A stretch of 25,522 bases of DNA from Spirochaetia bacterium (GCA_900769955.1 CAAGIP010000200.1:1-25522), one strand, 5' to 3'. Positions 7,410 through 15,752 are shown, numbered from the stretch's first letter. Notes: a model not told the origin generated them from the sequence alone. A program made the numbers and translations.

Positions 7410-7431
7410 GGTGGCATGGAGGATTATTGCT

Positions 7432-7887
7432 ATGCTTGAACCAGGCACAAAGGCTCCGTTTTTCGAAGCACCCGATCAGAACGGCGTGATGCACTCACTT
7501 TCCGAGTATCTCGGACGTAAGTTCATTCTCTATTTCTACCCTAAGGACAATACTCCCGGATGCACTAAGCAGGCGTGCGGATACTCAAGAAACTATCCCC
7601 TCTTTAAGGAGAAGGGCGTTGAAGTCATCGGTGTGAGCCGCGACAGTGTCGCATCACACAAGAAGTTTGAGACCAGTCAGGAGCTGAAGTTCACTATCCT
7701 TTCCGATCCCGAACGTAAGATCATCGAGGCTTATGACTGCTGGAAGGAAAAGAAGAATTACGGCAAGGTTACGCTCGGTGTCGTGAGGACCACATACCTC
7801 ATCGACGAGAACGGCATCATCATCAGGGCTAATGACAGGGTTAAGGCCGCTGAGGATCCCGATAAGATGCTGGAGTCGCTTTCTTGA
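7432..7887 (+). CDS. bcp: Thioredoxin-dependent peroxiredoxin, Bcp/PrxQ type
   Basis: A 151-residue thioredoxin-fold peroxidase that reduces peroxides using thioredoxin. It has the Bcp active-site box YPKDNTPGCTKQACG, with peroxidatic Cys44 and a second Cys49 five residues on, as in atypical two-cysteine PrxQ enzymes. The later GVSRDSVASHKKF and GVVRTTYLIDENG strands complete the family pattern and the length is typical. I chose ATG 7432 for its strong RBS (GGAGGA) and because the family begins LxxGxxAPxF; an upstream in-frame extension has no RBS. First gene of a four-gene chain; the next gene starts inside its stop codon. Confidence 0.95.
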   Translation: MLEPGTKAPFFEAPDQNGVMHSLSEYLGRKFILYFYPKDNTPGCTKQACGYSRNYPLFKEKGVEVIGVSRDSVASHKKFETSQELKFTILSDPERKIIEAYDCWKEKKNYGKVTLGVVRTTYLIDENGIIIRANDRVKAAEDPDKMLESLS

Positions 7888-8633
7888 GGATCATCATTTC
7901 ACCTGCAAAGAAGATGAGAAGGGACAGTGATGCTCCCTTCTCACCTGCAGAGCCTCGCTTTTCATCCGATGCGGAGTATCTTGTAAACACACTCAAGCTG
8001 ATGTCCGCGCCCGGGCTCTGTAAGCTCTGGGGTGCGGGAGAGAAAGTGTGCCGTGAAGCACTCTCATATCTTGACACCTTTGACCCTTCACTTCCTAAGA
8101 CAGTCGCGCTGCTTGCCTATGACGGCATTGCCTTCCGCTATATGGCACCGGGAGTGTTCACTGACCGCATGCTTGATTACGCAGAGGAGCACTTAAGGAT
8201 TCTCTCGGGACTTTACGGAGTGCTGTGTCCCTTTGACGGAGTCCTTCCGTACCGCCTGGAGATGCAGGCGCCTCTTGTCACAGAGCGCGGAAACGATCTG
8301 TATGAGTACTGGGGACGCAGGATCCATGATGCGGTTTTTGACGGTGATGACACAGTCATAAACCTGGCATCGAAGGAATATTCCTCATGTGTTGAGTCTT
8401 ACCTTGGAGAGGGTGAAAGGTTTATAAACGTGAACTTTGCCGAACTGAAGAACGGCCGTCCCGTGATAAGGGCAACGTATGCCAAGATGGCCAGGGGCGA
8501 GATGGTAAGGTTCCTCTCCGAGCGGGAGGCCTCCTGCCCTGAAGTGATGAAGGAGTTCACGGGACTTGGATTTTCATTTGATGAAAGTCTTTCATCATCC
8601 GACGATTACTGGTTCATAAGGAAACATGAATGA
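7884..8633 (+). CDS. yaaA: Peroxide stress protein YaaA (DUF328)
   Basis: A 249-residue protein with all conserved YaaA blocks: ISPAKKM near the start, LLAYDGIAFRYM (about 76-87), LSGLYGVLCPFDGVLPYRLEM (about 107-127, split by no gap), NLASKEYS and FVNFAELKNG-like INVNFAELKNG. In E. coli YaaA is induced by OxyR and limits free iron and oxidative DNA damage. It starts with TTG (7884-7886) overlapping the bcp stop as TTGA, which fits translational coupling and low relative yield. Its place directly after a peroxiredoxin supports a peroxide-defence role. Confidence 0.93.
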   Translation: MRIIISPAKKMRRDSDAPFSPAEPRFSSDAEYLVNTLKLMSAPGLCKLWGAGEKVCREALSYLDTFDPSLPKTVALLAYDGIAFRYMAPGVFTDRMLDYAEEHLRILSGLYGVLCPFDGVLPYRLEMQAPLVTERGNDLYEYWGRRIHDAVFDGDDTVINLASKEYSSCVESYLGEGERFINVNFAELKNGRPVIRATYAKMARGEMVRFLSEREASCPEVMKEFTGLGFSFDESLSSSDDYWFIRKHE

Positions 8634-9037
8634 TTACATATACTGAAGAGAAGATATTCACGAAGCAGCAGGCTGAGGAGCTGTTTCTTTCCGTTGGCTG
8701 GCTTTCCGGCCGCTACCCGGATAGGCTCTACAGGGCTCTGCTTGCATCGGAAACTGTCATAACGGCGTGGGACGGGGACGAACTTGTGGGGCTCTGCCGC
8801 GTGCTTGATGATTCAGCGATGATGGCATACATCAACTATGTTCTGGTGCGTCCGAGTCATCAGGGACAGAAGATCGCATCGAGGATGCTTTCAATCGTGA
8901 AGGAAAAGTATAAGGACTATCTCTACATTGAAGTCATGCTGGAGGATAAGACGAAGGTTCCTTTCTATGAGAAGAACGGGTTTTCCGTCATGGAAAGCGG
9001 ACAGGGCATGCTGATCAGGAACCTTGACATAAAGTGA
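8630..9037 (+). CDS. GNAT-family N-acetyltransferase
   Basis: A 135-residue single-domain acetyltransferase. The acetyl-CoA pyrophosphate loop is seen as VRPSHQGQKIASRML (73-87, R/QxxGxG/A type), preceded by the beta strand AYINYVLV and followed by the FYEKNGF box (112-118) of the family. Substrate unknown. Its start overlaps the yaaA stop (ATGA). Co-transcription with peroxide-defence genes suggests, but does not show, a role in stress. Confidence 0.88.
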   Translation: MITYTEEKIFTKQQAEELFLSVGWLSGRYPDRLYRALLASETVITAWDGDELVGLCRVLDDSAMMAYINYVLVRPSHQGQKIASRMLSIVKEKYKDYLYIEVMLEDKTKVPFYEKNGFSVMESGQGMLIRNLDIK

Positions 9038-10797
9038 ACACTGAAAAGACTCCAGACAGAATTGAAATCGAATCGACGCTCATCAGGAAGATAAGTCCCG
9101 AGTGCCCGGCACTTTCAGAAAAGGTAACATTCGTTTCAGGTGAAAAGGCACGCGTGGTGACGGAGTGTCTCAATACTCATGAGAGCGTGACGCGTGAGAC
9201 GGAGCTTCCTCCGGGACTCTTTCAGGTTGTAAAGACACTCATCGACACACTCTCTCCAATGGATGGTGATTTCTCGGGAGGCACCTGGGTCATCACGGAG
9301 AGGCTCGGAGATGAAGTAATTAAGACGTTTAAGGGACCGGTTACAATTGACCGCACCCTTTGTGCCTTTTCCCGCACCTTCCGTGATCTTCTCGGGCTTA
9401 AGGCCCTTATCGCACTTGACGGGGAAATAAGTCAGAGTGAGCTTTCATCTTTCACGATCACATATGACGATGATGATGAGAATTCTGAAAAGGCCATCTT
9501 TGAAGCAGGTAAGATGGAGCTGAGGCTCTATCAGAAGAGCGGGGATGATAAGGAAAGTTATGTCCAGCTGAAGCTTGCCCCCTGGCAGGTTGCCGTCATC
9601 AGGGACAGTGTGGAAACCGATCTCTTCCTGAGGCAGGCAAAGCCTGCGGAGAGGAAGGGCTTTGCGCGCATTTCCTTCGTGCTGAACTTTGCAGACGGCA
9701 GTGCGATAACCCACTCATCAGATCTGCTTGTTAACGTCATTCCGGGCGGATATATCCGTCTTCTCGACATGATCGCGACGGCAGTGAGCGATGCATCGTT
9801 CATGTTCATGTTTTCCCGTGCGGTCATGGTGAGATCAAAGGATGACTTTCTTTTCGTTAAGGCAGTGTTTGACGGTTCTTCAAAGAAGTACACTTACATG
9901 ATAAGGGACATGAGGGTGTGGGAGGACTCCGCAGTCCTCGTTCCTGCCGGAAACGAGGTTGCCACGGTTAAGGTAACAGATGTCATTGCCGCCCCTGTTG
10001 ATGATCCTCCTTATCCCGTCAGCAGGTTAAGGGTTGCCTTCGGGCTTCCCGGAATGGTGAGTTTCAGGTCCGCTCCCCAATGCTCTGCGGAAGCAGCCCT
10101 GAGGCACCTTGCAAATCTTTCCTCGATGAGAAATGAGACTCCATTCATCCCAGATGTGTTCTCAAAGGCAATTGCCCTGTTAATGGCGACGGATCTTATG
10201 GTCTATGTGCCGACCGAGCCGGGTGTGATGGAAGATAACTACTTCCTGCTTTCGGGAGACGGGCTTGAGCTGCTGCCATGCTTTCTGTCTGAAGAGGATG
10301 ACAGAATGGATGTCATCGCGGGACATGTGCTCATGAGCTTTCATGATTACGCACTGACAATCCGGGACCACCGTGATTTCACGGGCGGTGCTATCGATCC
10401 CTTCGGATGCCCGATAATGCTGAACAGAATCCTCGTCGAGGATGCTTTTTCCGCAGTCACGACAACTTCGTTTTACCGGATTAAGGGAGAGCTCAATACT
10501 GACCTGTATATAATGATTAAGGGAAAGAAGGTCGTGAAGGCATGCGGGAAGAGACTCGGCATCACCCTTTCCGAGGGGTTCACTGAAGCAGGAGGAAGGC
10601 TCTTTCTTGTGGTTGAAGAGCACGATGCCTTAAACGGAAAGGTCTTTTTTGCCCTTGTGCATGAGGCTGTAAGACGCGGTGTCATGTCCCTTACCGTCTT
10701 TGAGAAGGACTCGGGAGGAGCCCTTACCGGAATGCTTTCCTGCTTTTCATCGTATTACAGGGAAGTGTACCTTGATGTGTTTATCAGGGAAAAGTGA
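9034..10797 (+). CDS. Large SseB-like multidomain protein, function unknown
   Basis: A 587-residue soluble protein beginning with GTG inside the preceding stop (GTGA). Residues about 30-125 and 155-255 look like two diverged copies of one beta-rich unit ('beta strands, then a helix LPPGLFQVVKTLIDTL or LAPWQVAVIRDSVETD'). Residues 272-340 (FDGSSKKYTYMIRDMRVWEDSAVLVPAGN, read in parts) look like a small beta-barrel module with a 'YTY...V.VPxGN' pattern. Residues 375-467 resemble the SseB N-terminal domain: ATDLMVYVPT, GLELLPCFLSEED and GGAIDPFGCPIML. The tail 480-587 could be the SseB C-terminal part. SseB was named for enhanced serine sensitivity in E. coli; its molecular job is not established. 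Confidence in the ORF is high, in the domains moderate. Confidence 0.55.
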   Translation: MNTEKTPDRIEIESTLIRKISPECPALSEKVTFVSGEKARVVTECLNTHESVTRETELPPGLFQVVKTLIDTLSPMDGDFSGGTWVITERLGDEVIKTFKGPVTIDRTLCAFSRTFRDLLGLKALIALDGEISQSELSSFTITYDDDDENSEKAIFEAGKMELRLYQKSGDDKESYVQLKLAPWQVAVIRDSVETDLFLRQAKPAERKGFARISFVLNFADGSAITHSSDLLVNVIPGGYIRLLDMIATAVSDASFMFMFSRAVMVRSKDDFLFVKAVFDGSSKKYTYMIRDMRVWEDSAVLVPAGNEVATVKVTDVIAAPVDDPPYPVSRLRVAFGLPGMVSFRSAPQCSAEAALRHLANLSSMRNETPFIPDVFSKAIALLMATDLMVYVPTEPGVMEDNYFLLSGDGLELLPCFLSEEDDRMDVIAGHVLMSFHDYALTIRDHRDFTGGAIDPFGCPIMLNRILVEDAFSAVTTTSFYRIKGELNTDLYIMIKGKKVVKACGKRLGITLSEGFTEAGGRLFLVVEEHDALNGKVFFALVHEAVRRGVMSLTVFEKDSGGALTGMLSCFSSYYREVYLDVFIREK

Positions 10798-10806
10798 GAA
10801 AAGTTT

Positions 10807-10835
10807 TTGTCTGTCCGGCTTTCCTGTAGTATCAT
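10807..10835 (+). promoter_or_regulatory. Promoter of the hydantoinase gene, apparently leaderless
   Basis: TTGTCT (10807-10812), 17-bp spacer, TATCAT (10830-10835). The -10 box ends 6 nt before the ATG at 10842, so transcription should begin at or next to the start codon. No Shine-Dalgarno is seen. Confidence 0.6.
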
Positions 10836-10841
10836 TGAATC

Positions 10842-12212
10842 ATGAGCAGTATTTTGATTCAGAACGGTCTTCTCATAGACACAGAATGGAAAAGAAGGGC
10901 TGATATCCTGATCAACGGTTCCAAGATCGTCAGGATAGCTCCGCACATCAATCCCGAAAGTATCGGCGACAGGGTCAAGATCGTGCATGCCGACGGCATG
11001 CTCGTCCTCCCCGGTCTCATCGACGCACATACACACTATCACCTGATCTCGAGGGGAACGGTCACTGCCGACTCCTTCAGGGAAGGAAGCAGGCTTGCAG
11101 CCTACGGCGGCGTGACCACCGTGGTCGACTTTGCGGACGACGACAGGAAGAACCTGGCCGCATGCTCAAAGGCACGCATTCAGGCAATGGGCCGTGAGAT
11201 GAGCATCGACTTTTCCCTCCATCAGGGAGTGTACGGCTACCGTGATTCATTAAAAGAGGAGCTTCATGAGCTGAAATCACTCGGAGTCGGCACGATCAAG
11301 CTCTTCACCACATATAAGAATGTGGGATACCTTGTTGAAAACAGGGATGAGCTTAAGAAGATCTTTGAGTTCTGCCGCGAGGAAGGACTGATGATAAGCG
11401 TTCACTGTGAGGACGATAAGACGATCGAGGAGCTTTCTGCAGCCTGGAAGGGTACATTCCTTCCGAAGGATCATCCTGACTTAAGACCTGCCGTTGCTGA
11501 GGCACGGGCCATTGAGTATGTGGGCTCCATCGCACTTGAGGCGGGAGTTCCTCTCTACGTCGTTCACCTTTCAAGTAAGGAAGGTCTTGAAGTCGTGCGC
11601 TCCCTGAGGGAAAGGGGACTTGAGGTAATTGTGGAAACCACTCCGCACTATCTCTTCCTTGACAGATCCAAGCTTGAGGGTGAGGATGCTTCCCTTTACG
11701 TCATGACTCCTCCTCTCAGGACGAAGGAAGACAATGAGGCGCTTCAGGAAGCGCTGTGCAACGGTGAAATTCAGGTTGTCGCATCCGACCACTGTGCATT
11801 TACCTATGAGCAGAAGCTGGAAAGCAATGACACGAGGACGATCTATCCCGGTATCCCCGGAACTGAAGAGATCCTTCCCCTTGTTTACTCCCTCGTGGCA
11901 CAGGGAGAGAGACTTACCGTCAATGAGATGGTCAACCTCCTTTCCACGGGACCGGCGAAGTACTTCGGCCTCTACCCTGAAAAGGGCGTGCTGAGGGAAG
12001 GAAGCGATGCCGACATCGTGATCTTCAATCCAGATGCGCTCTGGACGCTTTCAAAGGACACGACCCATTCTAAGAGCGGTTACACACCGTATGAAGGCAT
12101 TAACGTTCAGGGTAAGGCCGTGATGACGTACTTAAGGGGACGCCTCATCATGGGTGATGATATGTTCCTCGGAATTGAGGGTGATGGAAGGTTCGTAAAG
12201 GCAAGACGCTGA
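10842..12212 (+). CDS. D-hydantoinase/dihydropyrimidinase-type amidohydrolase
   Basis: A 456-residue TIM-barrel amidohydrolase with the binuclear metal site of the cyclic amidase group: DAHTH (H63, H65), carboxylated lysine candidate K153 in TIKLFTTYK, H188 (SVHCED), H242 (VVHLSS) and D316 (ASDHCAF). Members open cyclic amide rings such as hydantoin, dihydropyrimidines or allantoin, a step in pyrimidine or purine breakdown. The motif set fits dihydropyrimidinase/hydantoinase better than dihydroorotase, but the true substrate cannot be read. The following gene contains cytidine deaminase, so a pyrimidine salvage/catabolism theme is possible. A promoter and no RBS suggest a leaderless message. 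Confidence 0.88.
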   Translation: MSSILIQNGLLIDTEWKRRADILINGSKIVRIAPHINPESIGDRVKIVHADGMLVLPGLIDAHTHYHLISRGTVTADSFREGSRLAAYGGVTTVVDFADDDRKNLAACSKARIQAMGREMSIDFSLHQGVYGYRDSLKEELHELKSLGVGTIKLFTTYKNVGYLVENRDELKKIFEFCREEGLMISVHCEDDKTIEELSAAWKGTFLPKDHPDLRPAVAEARAIEYVGSIALEAGVPLYVVHLSSKEGLEVVRSLRERGLEVIVETTPHYLFLDRSKLEGEDASLYVMTPPLRTKEDNEALQEALCNGEIQVVASDHCAFTYEQKLESNDTRTIYPGIPGTEEILPLVYSLVAQGERLTVNEMVNLLSTGPAKYFGLYPEKGVLREGSDADIVIFNPDALWTLSKDTTHSKSGYTPYEGINVQGKAVMTYLRGRLIMGDDMFLGIEGDGRFVKARR

Positions 12213-12237
12213 TACGATTAAGTATACTGAGTTTCAG

Positions 12238-12259
12238 GAGCTATGCCGCGGCATAGCTC
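12238..12259. repeat. Perfect 22-bp palindrome before the HAD-Cdd gene
   Basis: GAGCTATGCCG (12238-12248) is followed at once by its exact reverse complement (12249-12259). As RNA it folds into a 9-bp stem with a CGCG loop. There is no T-run after it. A TATACT box at 12223-12228 lies 9 nt upstream, so it may sit at the very 5' end of the next transcript, as an operator or as a protective hairpin; alternatively it is a weak terminator of the hydantoinase gene. Confidence 0.6.
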
Positions 12260-12279
12260 TGATTCACTAAAGGACAAAA

Positions 12280-13434
12280 ATGATAAAAGCAGTACTGTTT
12301 GACATGGACGGGGTTCTGATCAGAAGTGAGGAGCTCTCCATCAGAGTGGGAATTGAATACTTTGCCTCTAAGGGAAGTGTCATGAAGGAAGAGGACTTTG
12401 CACCTCACCTCGGAGGAGGGGAAGCGAGGTTCTTCCAGGGCCCTGCCAAAGATAAGGGAATTATTGTGGACCTTAATGATGCTTCGGCCTTTTTCAGGCG
12501 CCGCTATGAGGAGCTTCTCAAAGTAACGGACACACGGCTTTCAGGAACACTCATTGTCAAAAAGCTCCATGATGCAGGCATTATGACTGCTGTGGTTTCC
12601 TCCGCACCTGAATGGAAGGTCCAGGCAAACCTCAGTGCAGCAGGAATAAACAAAGATGATCTTGACTTAATCCTCTCGGAAAAGGCCGTGAAGCGCAATA
12701 AGCCATATCCTGACATCTATCTCTCTGCAGCCATAGCACTCGGTATCGATCCATCGGAGTGTCTGGCAGTCGAGGACAGCGTGAGCGGAATAAAGGCCGG
12801 TAAGAGTGCCTCAATGACTGTGCTTGCACTGATGACCACGGTTAGTGCGAGTGAGGCAGCCTCAGCCGGTGCCGACATTATCTGGTCCGATCTCGGGGCA
12901 TGTCCCGCTTTTTCATCTGCCGATGAGTTTGCAAGGGTGATCGAAGGTGATATTAACGAAAAGTGTGAAGGCGTGCTCTACGGAGCCCACAGGGTCAAAC
13001 CGCTGAAGAAGAGACTTCCCGAAGCAGATGTTGAAAAGCTGATGGTGGAAAAGGCGTGGATGGCAAGGGAAAACGCATATGCACCTTACTCTCACTTCAA
13101 GGTGGGTGCAAGTATTCTCAGTGCGGCAACCGGAAGGATTTACTCGGGATGCAATGTGGAAAACTCATCATATGGTGCGACTATCTGTGCAGAGCGCAAT
13201 GCAATCCTGTCTGCAGTGGCCAAGGAAGGGCTAATCGGAATCGATAAACTTGTCGTCGTTTCCGATGATGATCCCCCGGCTCCTCCCTGTGCGGTCTGTC
13301 TTCAGGTATTGGCAGAATTTTCCAAATCTGATACACAGGTAGTGCTGATCAGCAGGAAGGGAGAGAGGAGGGAATATCTCTTTTCAGAGCTGCTTCCGAG
13401 TCCATTCATCTTCCCAGATCTTAGAGAAAAATGA
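12280..13434 (+). CDS. Fusion of HAD-superfamily phosphatase and cytidine deaminase
   Basis: A 384-residue two-enzyme fusion. Residues 1-215 are a HAD hydrolase of the beta-phosphoglucomutase/nucleotidase-like subgroup: FDMDGVL (nucleophile D8, acid D10), VVSSAP (105-110), NKPYPDIY (K141) and VEDSVSG (E165, D166). Residues about 250-384 are a complete cytidine deaminase: NVEN (292-295), CAERNA (C303, E305) and PPCAVCLQVL (C337, C340) supply the zinc ligands and proton shuttle. The deaminase turns cytidine into uridine; the HAD part might dephosphorylate a nucleotide or sugar phosphate feeding or following it. RBS AAAGGA at 12269-12274. The next gene overlaps its stop (ATGA). No frameshift is seen between the halves. 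Confidence 0.9.
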   Translation: MIKAVLFDMDGVLIRSEELSIRVGIEYFASKGSVMKEEDFAPHLGGGEARFFQGPAKDKGIIVDLNDASAFFRRRYEELLKVTDTRLSGTLIVKKLHDAGIMTAVVSSAPEWKVQANLSAAGINKDDLDLILSEKAVKRNKPYPDIYLSAAIALGIDPSECLAVEDSVSGIKAGKSASMTVLALMTTVSASEAASAGADIIWSDLGACPAFSSADEFARVIEGDINEKCEGVLYGAHRVKPLKKRLPEADVEKLMVEKAWMARENAYAPYSHFKVGASILSAATGRIYSGCNVENSSYGATICAERNAILSAVAKEGLIGIDKLVVVSDDDPPAPPCAVCLQVLAEFSKSDTQVVLISRKGERREYLFSELLPSPFIFPDLREK

Positions 13435-14711
13435 AAAATCTAATTATCCCGATTTTAATCACTGCACTGCTGCTCACATCATGTGTGTCGAGCACGAAGC
13501 CCTATGTGGAGCCTCCCTTTTCTGATGCTTCCATCAGCACTGAGGAAAAGCTCCTTGCCGGAGGCGCCACCTACATGACGCTTCCCGAGCCGGAATGCTA
13601 CTTCGATGCGAAGGAGTTTTTAGTCCGTTACACTGAGATGATAAGTGATGCTGAGGACTACATCCTCATTTCCACCTTCCTCGGAAGCGGCTGTGAAGGG
13701 CTTGAGGAGTTCTACACGACTCTTGCCCGCAAGGCAGAGGAGGGTGTGGACGTATACCTCATCCTCGATGCGATCTCATCGCTCGACATGACTGAAAGTA
13801 AGAAGTACATGTATCCGCTCTATTTCCTGAAGGAAAGCGGAGTGCATCTCATTGAGTACTCCCCGATGAGCATTCTCCGAATCATCGCACCGCAGAACCT
13901 TATAATCCGTGACCACAGGAAACTTGTAGTCGTGGACGGTAAGACCGCCGTTCTCGGAGGAATGAACATGAACTACATCTCACTGGGAAGTGACGATGTC
14001 ATCGACCTTCAGAAGGACAGCATGTATGTCTTTGAGTCGGCAAACCTGGCATCATGTCTTACCGATGAGTTCGTGACTATCTGGAACACGATATGCGTGA
14101 CCGATCCGCTGAACAGAAGTGCTCTTGCATCATATGAGGACGAAGGGGAGCTTCCCCTTTCAGGATATCTCTTCAACCAGGGACCAGGAACCGATGCGTC
14201 GATGTCAGCAATGTACGCATCCCTCATAAGCAGTGCCACTTCCGAGATCGTGATGCTTCCTTACATGGCACTTCTTGATGACAATATGTTTGAGAGTCTG
14301 AAGAGTGCCGTTTCCCGCGGTGTGAAGGTAAAGATGTATCTTCCCATCGACAGCAGGGATTACGTTCAGAAGGCACTCTACTGGGATTACTGGCGTCTTG
14401 TGGAGGCGGGCTTCGAAGTCTGGTTTGAGTACTCAGGAAGGGATGCCGGAAATGCCCTGCTGCACCAGAAACTTATGGTAGTGGACGGGAAGTGGACCGT
14501 GATCGGTTCAGCCAACTTCAACTACCGCTCGATGAAATCATCATTTGAGATCGCGCTTGCAATAGAAAGTGAGGAGTTTGCATCAGAATCCCTTAAACAG
14601 GTTGAGGACATAAGCAGTGACATGTTCCTGCTGACACTTGATGAAGCAAGGCGCCTGAAGAAGGAGAAGGGTAACTTCTTCAACTATCTCTTCTCATATT
14701 ACGGAGGATGA
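13431..14711 (+). CDS. Phospholipase D/cardiolipin synthase-like lipoprotein
   Basis: A 426-residue protein with a lipoprotein signal (ITALLLTSC, Cys18) and two intact HKD motifs, as in the phospholipase D superfamily: DHRKLVVVDG (H162, K164, D169) and LHQKLMVVDG (H345, K347, D352), each followed by the usual GGMNMN or GSANFNYRS. Family members transfer or hydrolyse phosphatidyl groups, for example making cardiolipin from phosphatidylglycerol. Unlike typical cardiolipin synthases it has no N-terminal pair of transmembrane helices but a lipid anchor, so it should act on the periplasmic side. It overlaps the HAD-deaminase gene by 4 nt. Confidence 0.88.
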   Translation: MKNLIIPILITALLLTSCVSSTKPYVEPPFSDASISTEEKLLAGGATYMTLPEPECYFDAKEFLVRYTEMISDAEDYILISTFLGSGCEGLEEFYTTLARKAEEGVDVYLILDAISSLDMTESKKYMYPLYFLKESGVHLIEYSPMSILRIIAPQNLIIRDHRKLVVVDGKTAVLGGMNMNYISLGSDDVIDLQKDSMYVFESANLASCLTDEFVTIWNTICVTDPLNRSALASYEDEGELPLSGYLFNQGPGTDASMSAMYASLISSATSEIVMLPYMALLDDNMFESLKSAVSRGVKVKMYLPIDSRDYVQKALYWDYWRLVEAGFEVWFEYSGRDAGNALLHQKLMVVDGKWTVIGSANFNYRSMKSSFEIALAIESEEFASESLKQVEDISSDMFLLTLDEARRLKKEKGNFFNYLFSYYGG

Positions 14712-14715
14712 AAAA

Positions 14716-15210
14716 ATGAAAAAAACAATTCTGACTTTGATACTTGTCTTTTCCCTGTCCTCCCTCCATGCATTCTCACTTGGCTATGGAATCGGAACAA
14801 GCGGTACATCAGGGGATGTGAGAAGCGCAAGCTTCGATCTTATCCTGAAGTCTGACCTGTCTGCTTCAAAGAAGGTGCTGCTTGATGCCGACTTCGGCTT
14901 CGGATGCAATGAAAGCGGAGTATTCGGTCTCAACAGTGCATCATTCACGCTCTCACTTCATCCTTTCATGTTTGCCCATCACCCGTTTTCATTCATGTTC
15001 ATAAATGAAATGGCATATGCTCCGGGTGTTTCTGCCGGTGTGATGCTTTCCCGGTCCGCAGAGCTTTACTGGAAGTTCGCATTGGATGCCATCCATATTT
15101 ACGACTCCCAGTATGTCTATGATTTCCTTTCCCCGTTCGTGTACTTTGACAGAAACTTCGGCTATGCGGGGTGGGGCGTGGAACTCTTTCATATGAGCGT
15201 GCTGTTTTAA
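14716..15210 (+). CDS. Small exported beta-rich protein, possible outer-membrane protein
   Basis: A 164-residue protein not assignable to a known family. It has a Sec signal peptide (KKTILTLILVFSLSSLHA) and then alternating hydrophobic/polar strands rich in Gly, Ser and aromatics, ending in HMSVLF with a C-terminal Phe, as in many outer-membrane beta-barrels. GGAGG (14703-14707) overlaps the previous stop codon, so it is translated with the lipoprotein gene. Confidence 0.65.
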   Translation: MKKTILTLILVFSLSSLHAFSLGYGIGTSGTSGDVRSASFDLILKSDLSASKKVLLDADFGFGCNESGVFGLNSASFTLSLHPFMFAHHPFSFMFINEMAYAPGVSAGVMLSRSAELYWKFALDAIHIYDSQYVYDFLSPFVYFDRNFGYAGWGVELFHMSVLF

Positions 15211-15224
15211 GGGAGAATTGAGTC

Positions 15225-15752
15225 ATGAAAAAGATAATTGCGGTTTTACTCCTTGTTTTACTGAGCATCCCTCTCTTTGCCGGTGATACCTTCGACATCT
15301 CACTGGGATTCGGTCACTACACTGACTTCAGAAAGGCTAATACGCTGAGTCTCTATTACGGATCAACACTCGGCCTTACGAAGAGACTTGAACTCACCCT
15401 CGGCGGTGTCAGCGAGATCACACCCGATCCATTCAGTGTCAATGAGCTCCAGATAGGAGTGAGCTTTGCCCTGATGGGCGAGCGTTCGACCGGAAGCCGT
15501 GTTGCCGGAAGCAGTATCAACACCCTGATAAATGCGGGTATTAATGTGACCCAGGCAAAGGGAAGTTTCCTTCCATCAGGTGTTTTCCTGACAGTAACGC
15601 CCATAACCATCGGAACACCGATTCATGGGCGAAGGGAGAGAGCCTTCGAACTTGGAGCCATGTATAACTGGTTCGACAACTCATTCTCTTTCGTCTTCTC
15701 CTTCCTCAAGCTTGATTACTATATCAGGGGAAGCTGGCACGATTTCTCTTAA
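15225..15752 (+). CDS. Small exported beta-rich protein, possible outer-membrane protein
   Basis: A 175-residue protein with a signal peptide (KKIIAVLLLVLLSIPLFA, cleavage likely before GDTF) followed by strand-like repeats (FDISLGFGHY, LSLYYGSTLGL, RLELTLGGV, FSFVFSFLKLDYY). It resembles its upstream neighbour in size and layout, not obviously in sequence. RBS GGGAG lies 14 nt after the previous stop. Last gene of the unit that starts with the HAD-deaminase fusion. Function unknown. Confidence 0.65.
   Translation: MKKIIAVLLLVLLSIPLFAGDTFDISLGFGHYTDFRKANTLSLYYGSTLGLTKRLELTLGGVSEITPDPFSVNELQIGVSFALMGERSTGSRVAGSSINTLINAGINVTQAKGSFLPSGVFLTVTPITIGTPIHGRRERAFELGAMYNWFDNSFSFVFSFLKLDYYIRGSWHDFS

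Noticed and set aside
7306..7431. Upstream extension of the peroxiredoxin frame
   Set aside because: It overlaps the divergent gene and the promoter, has no RBS, and the translated extension does not look like the family.
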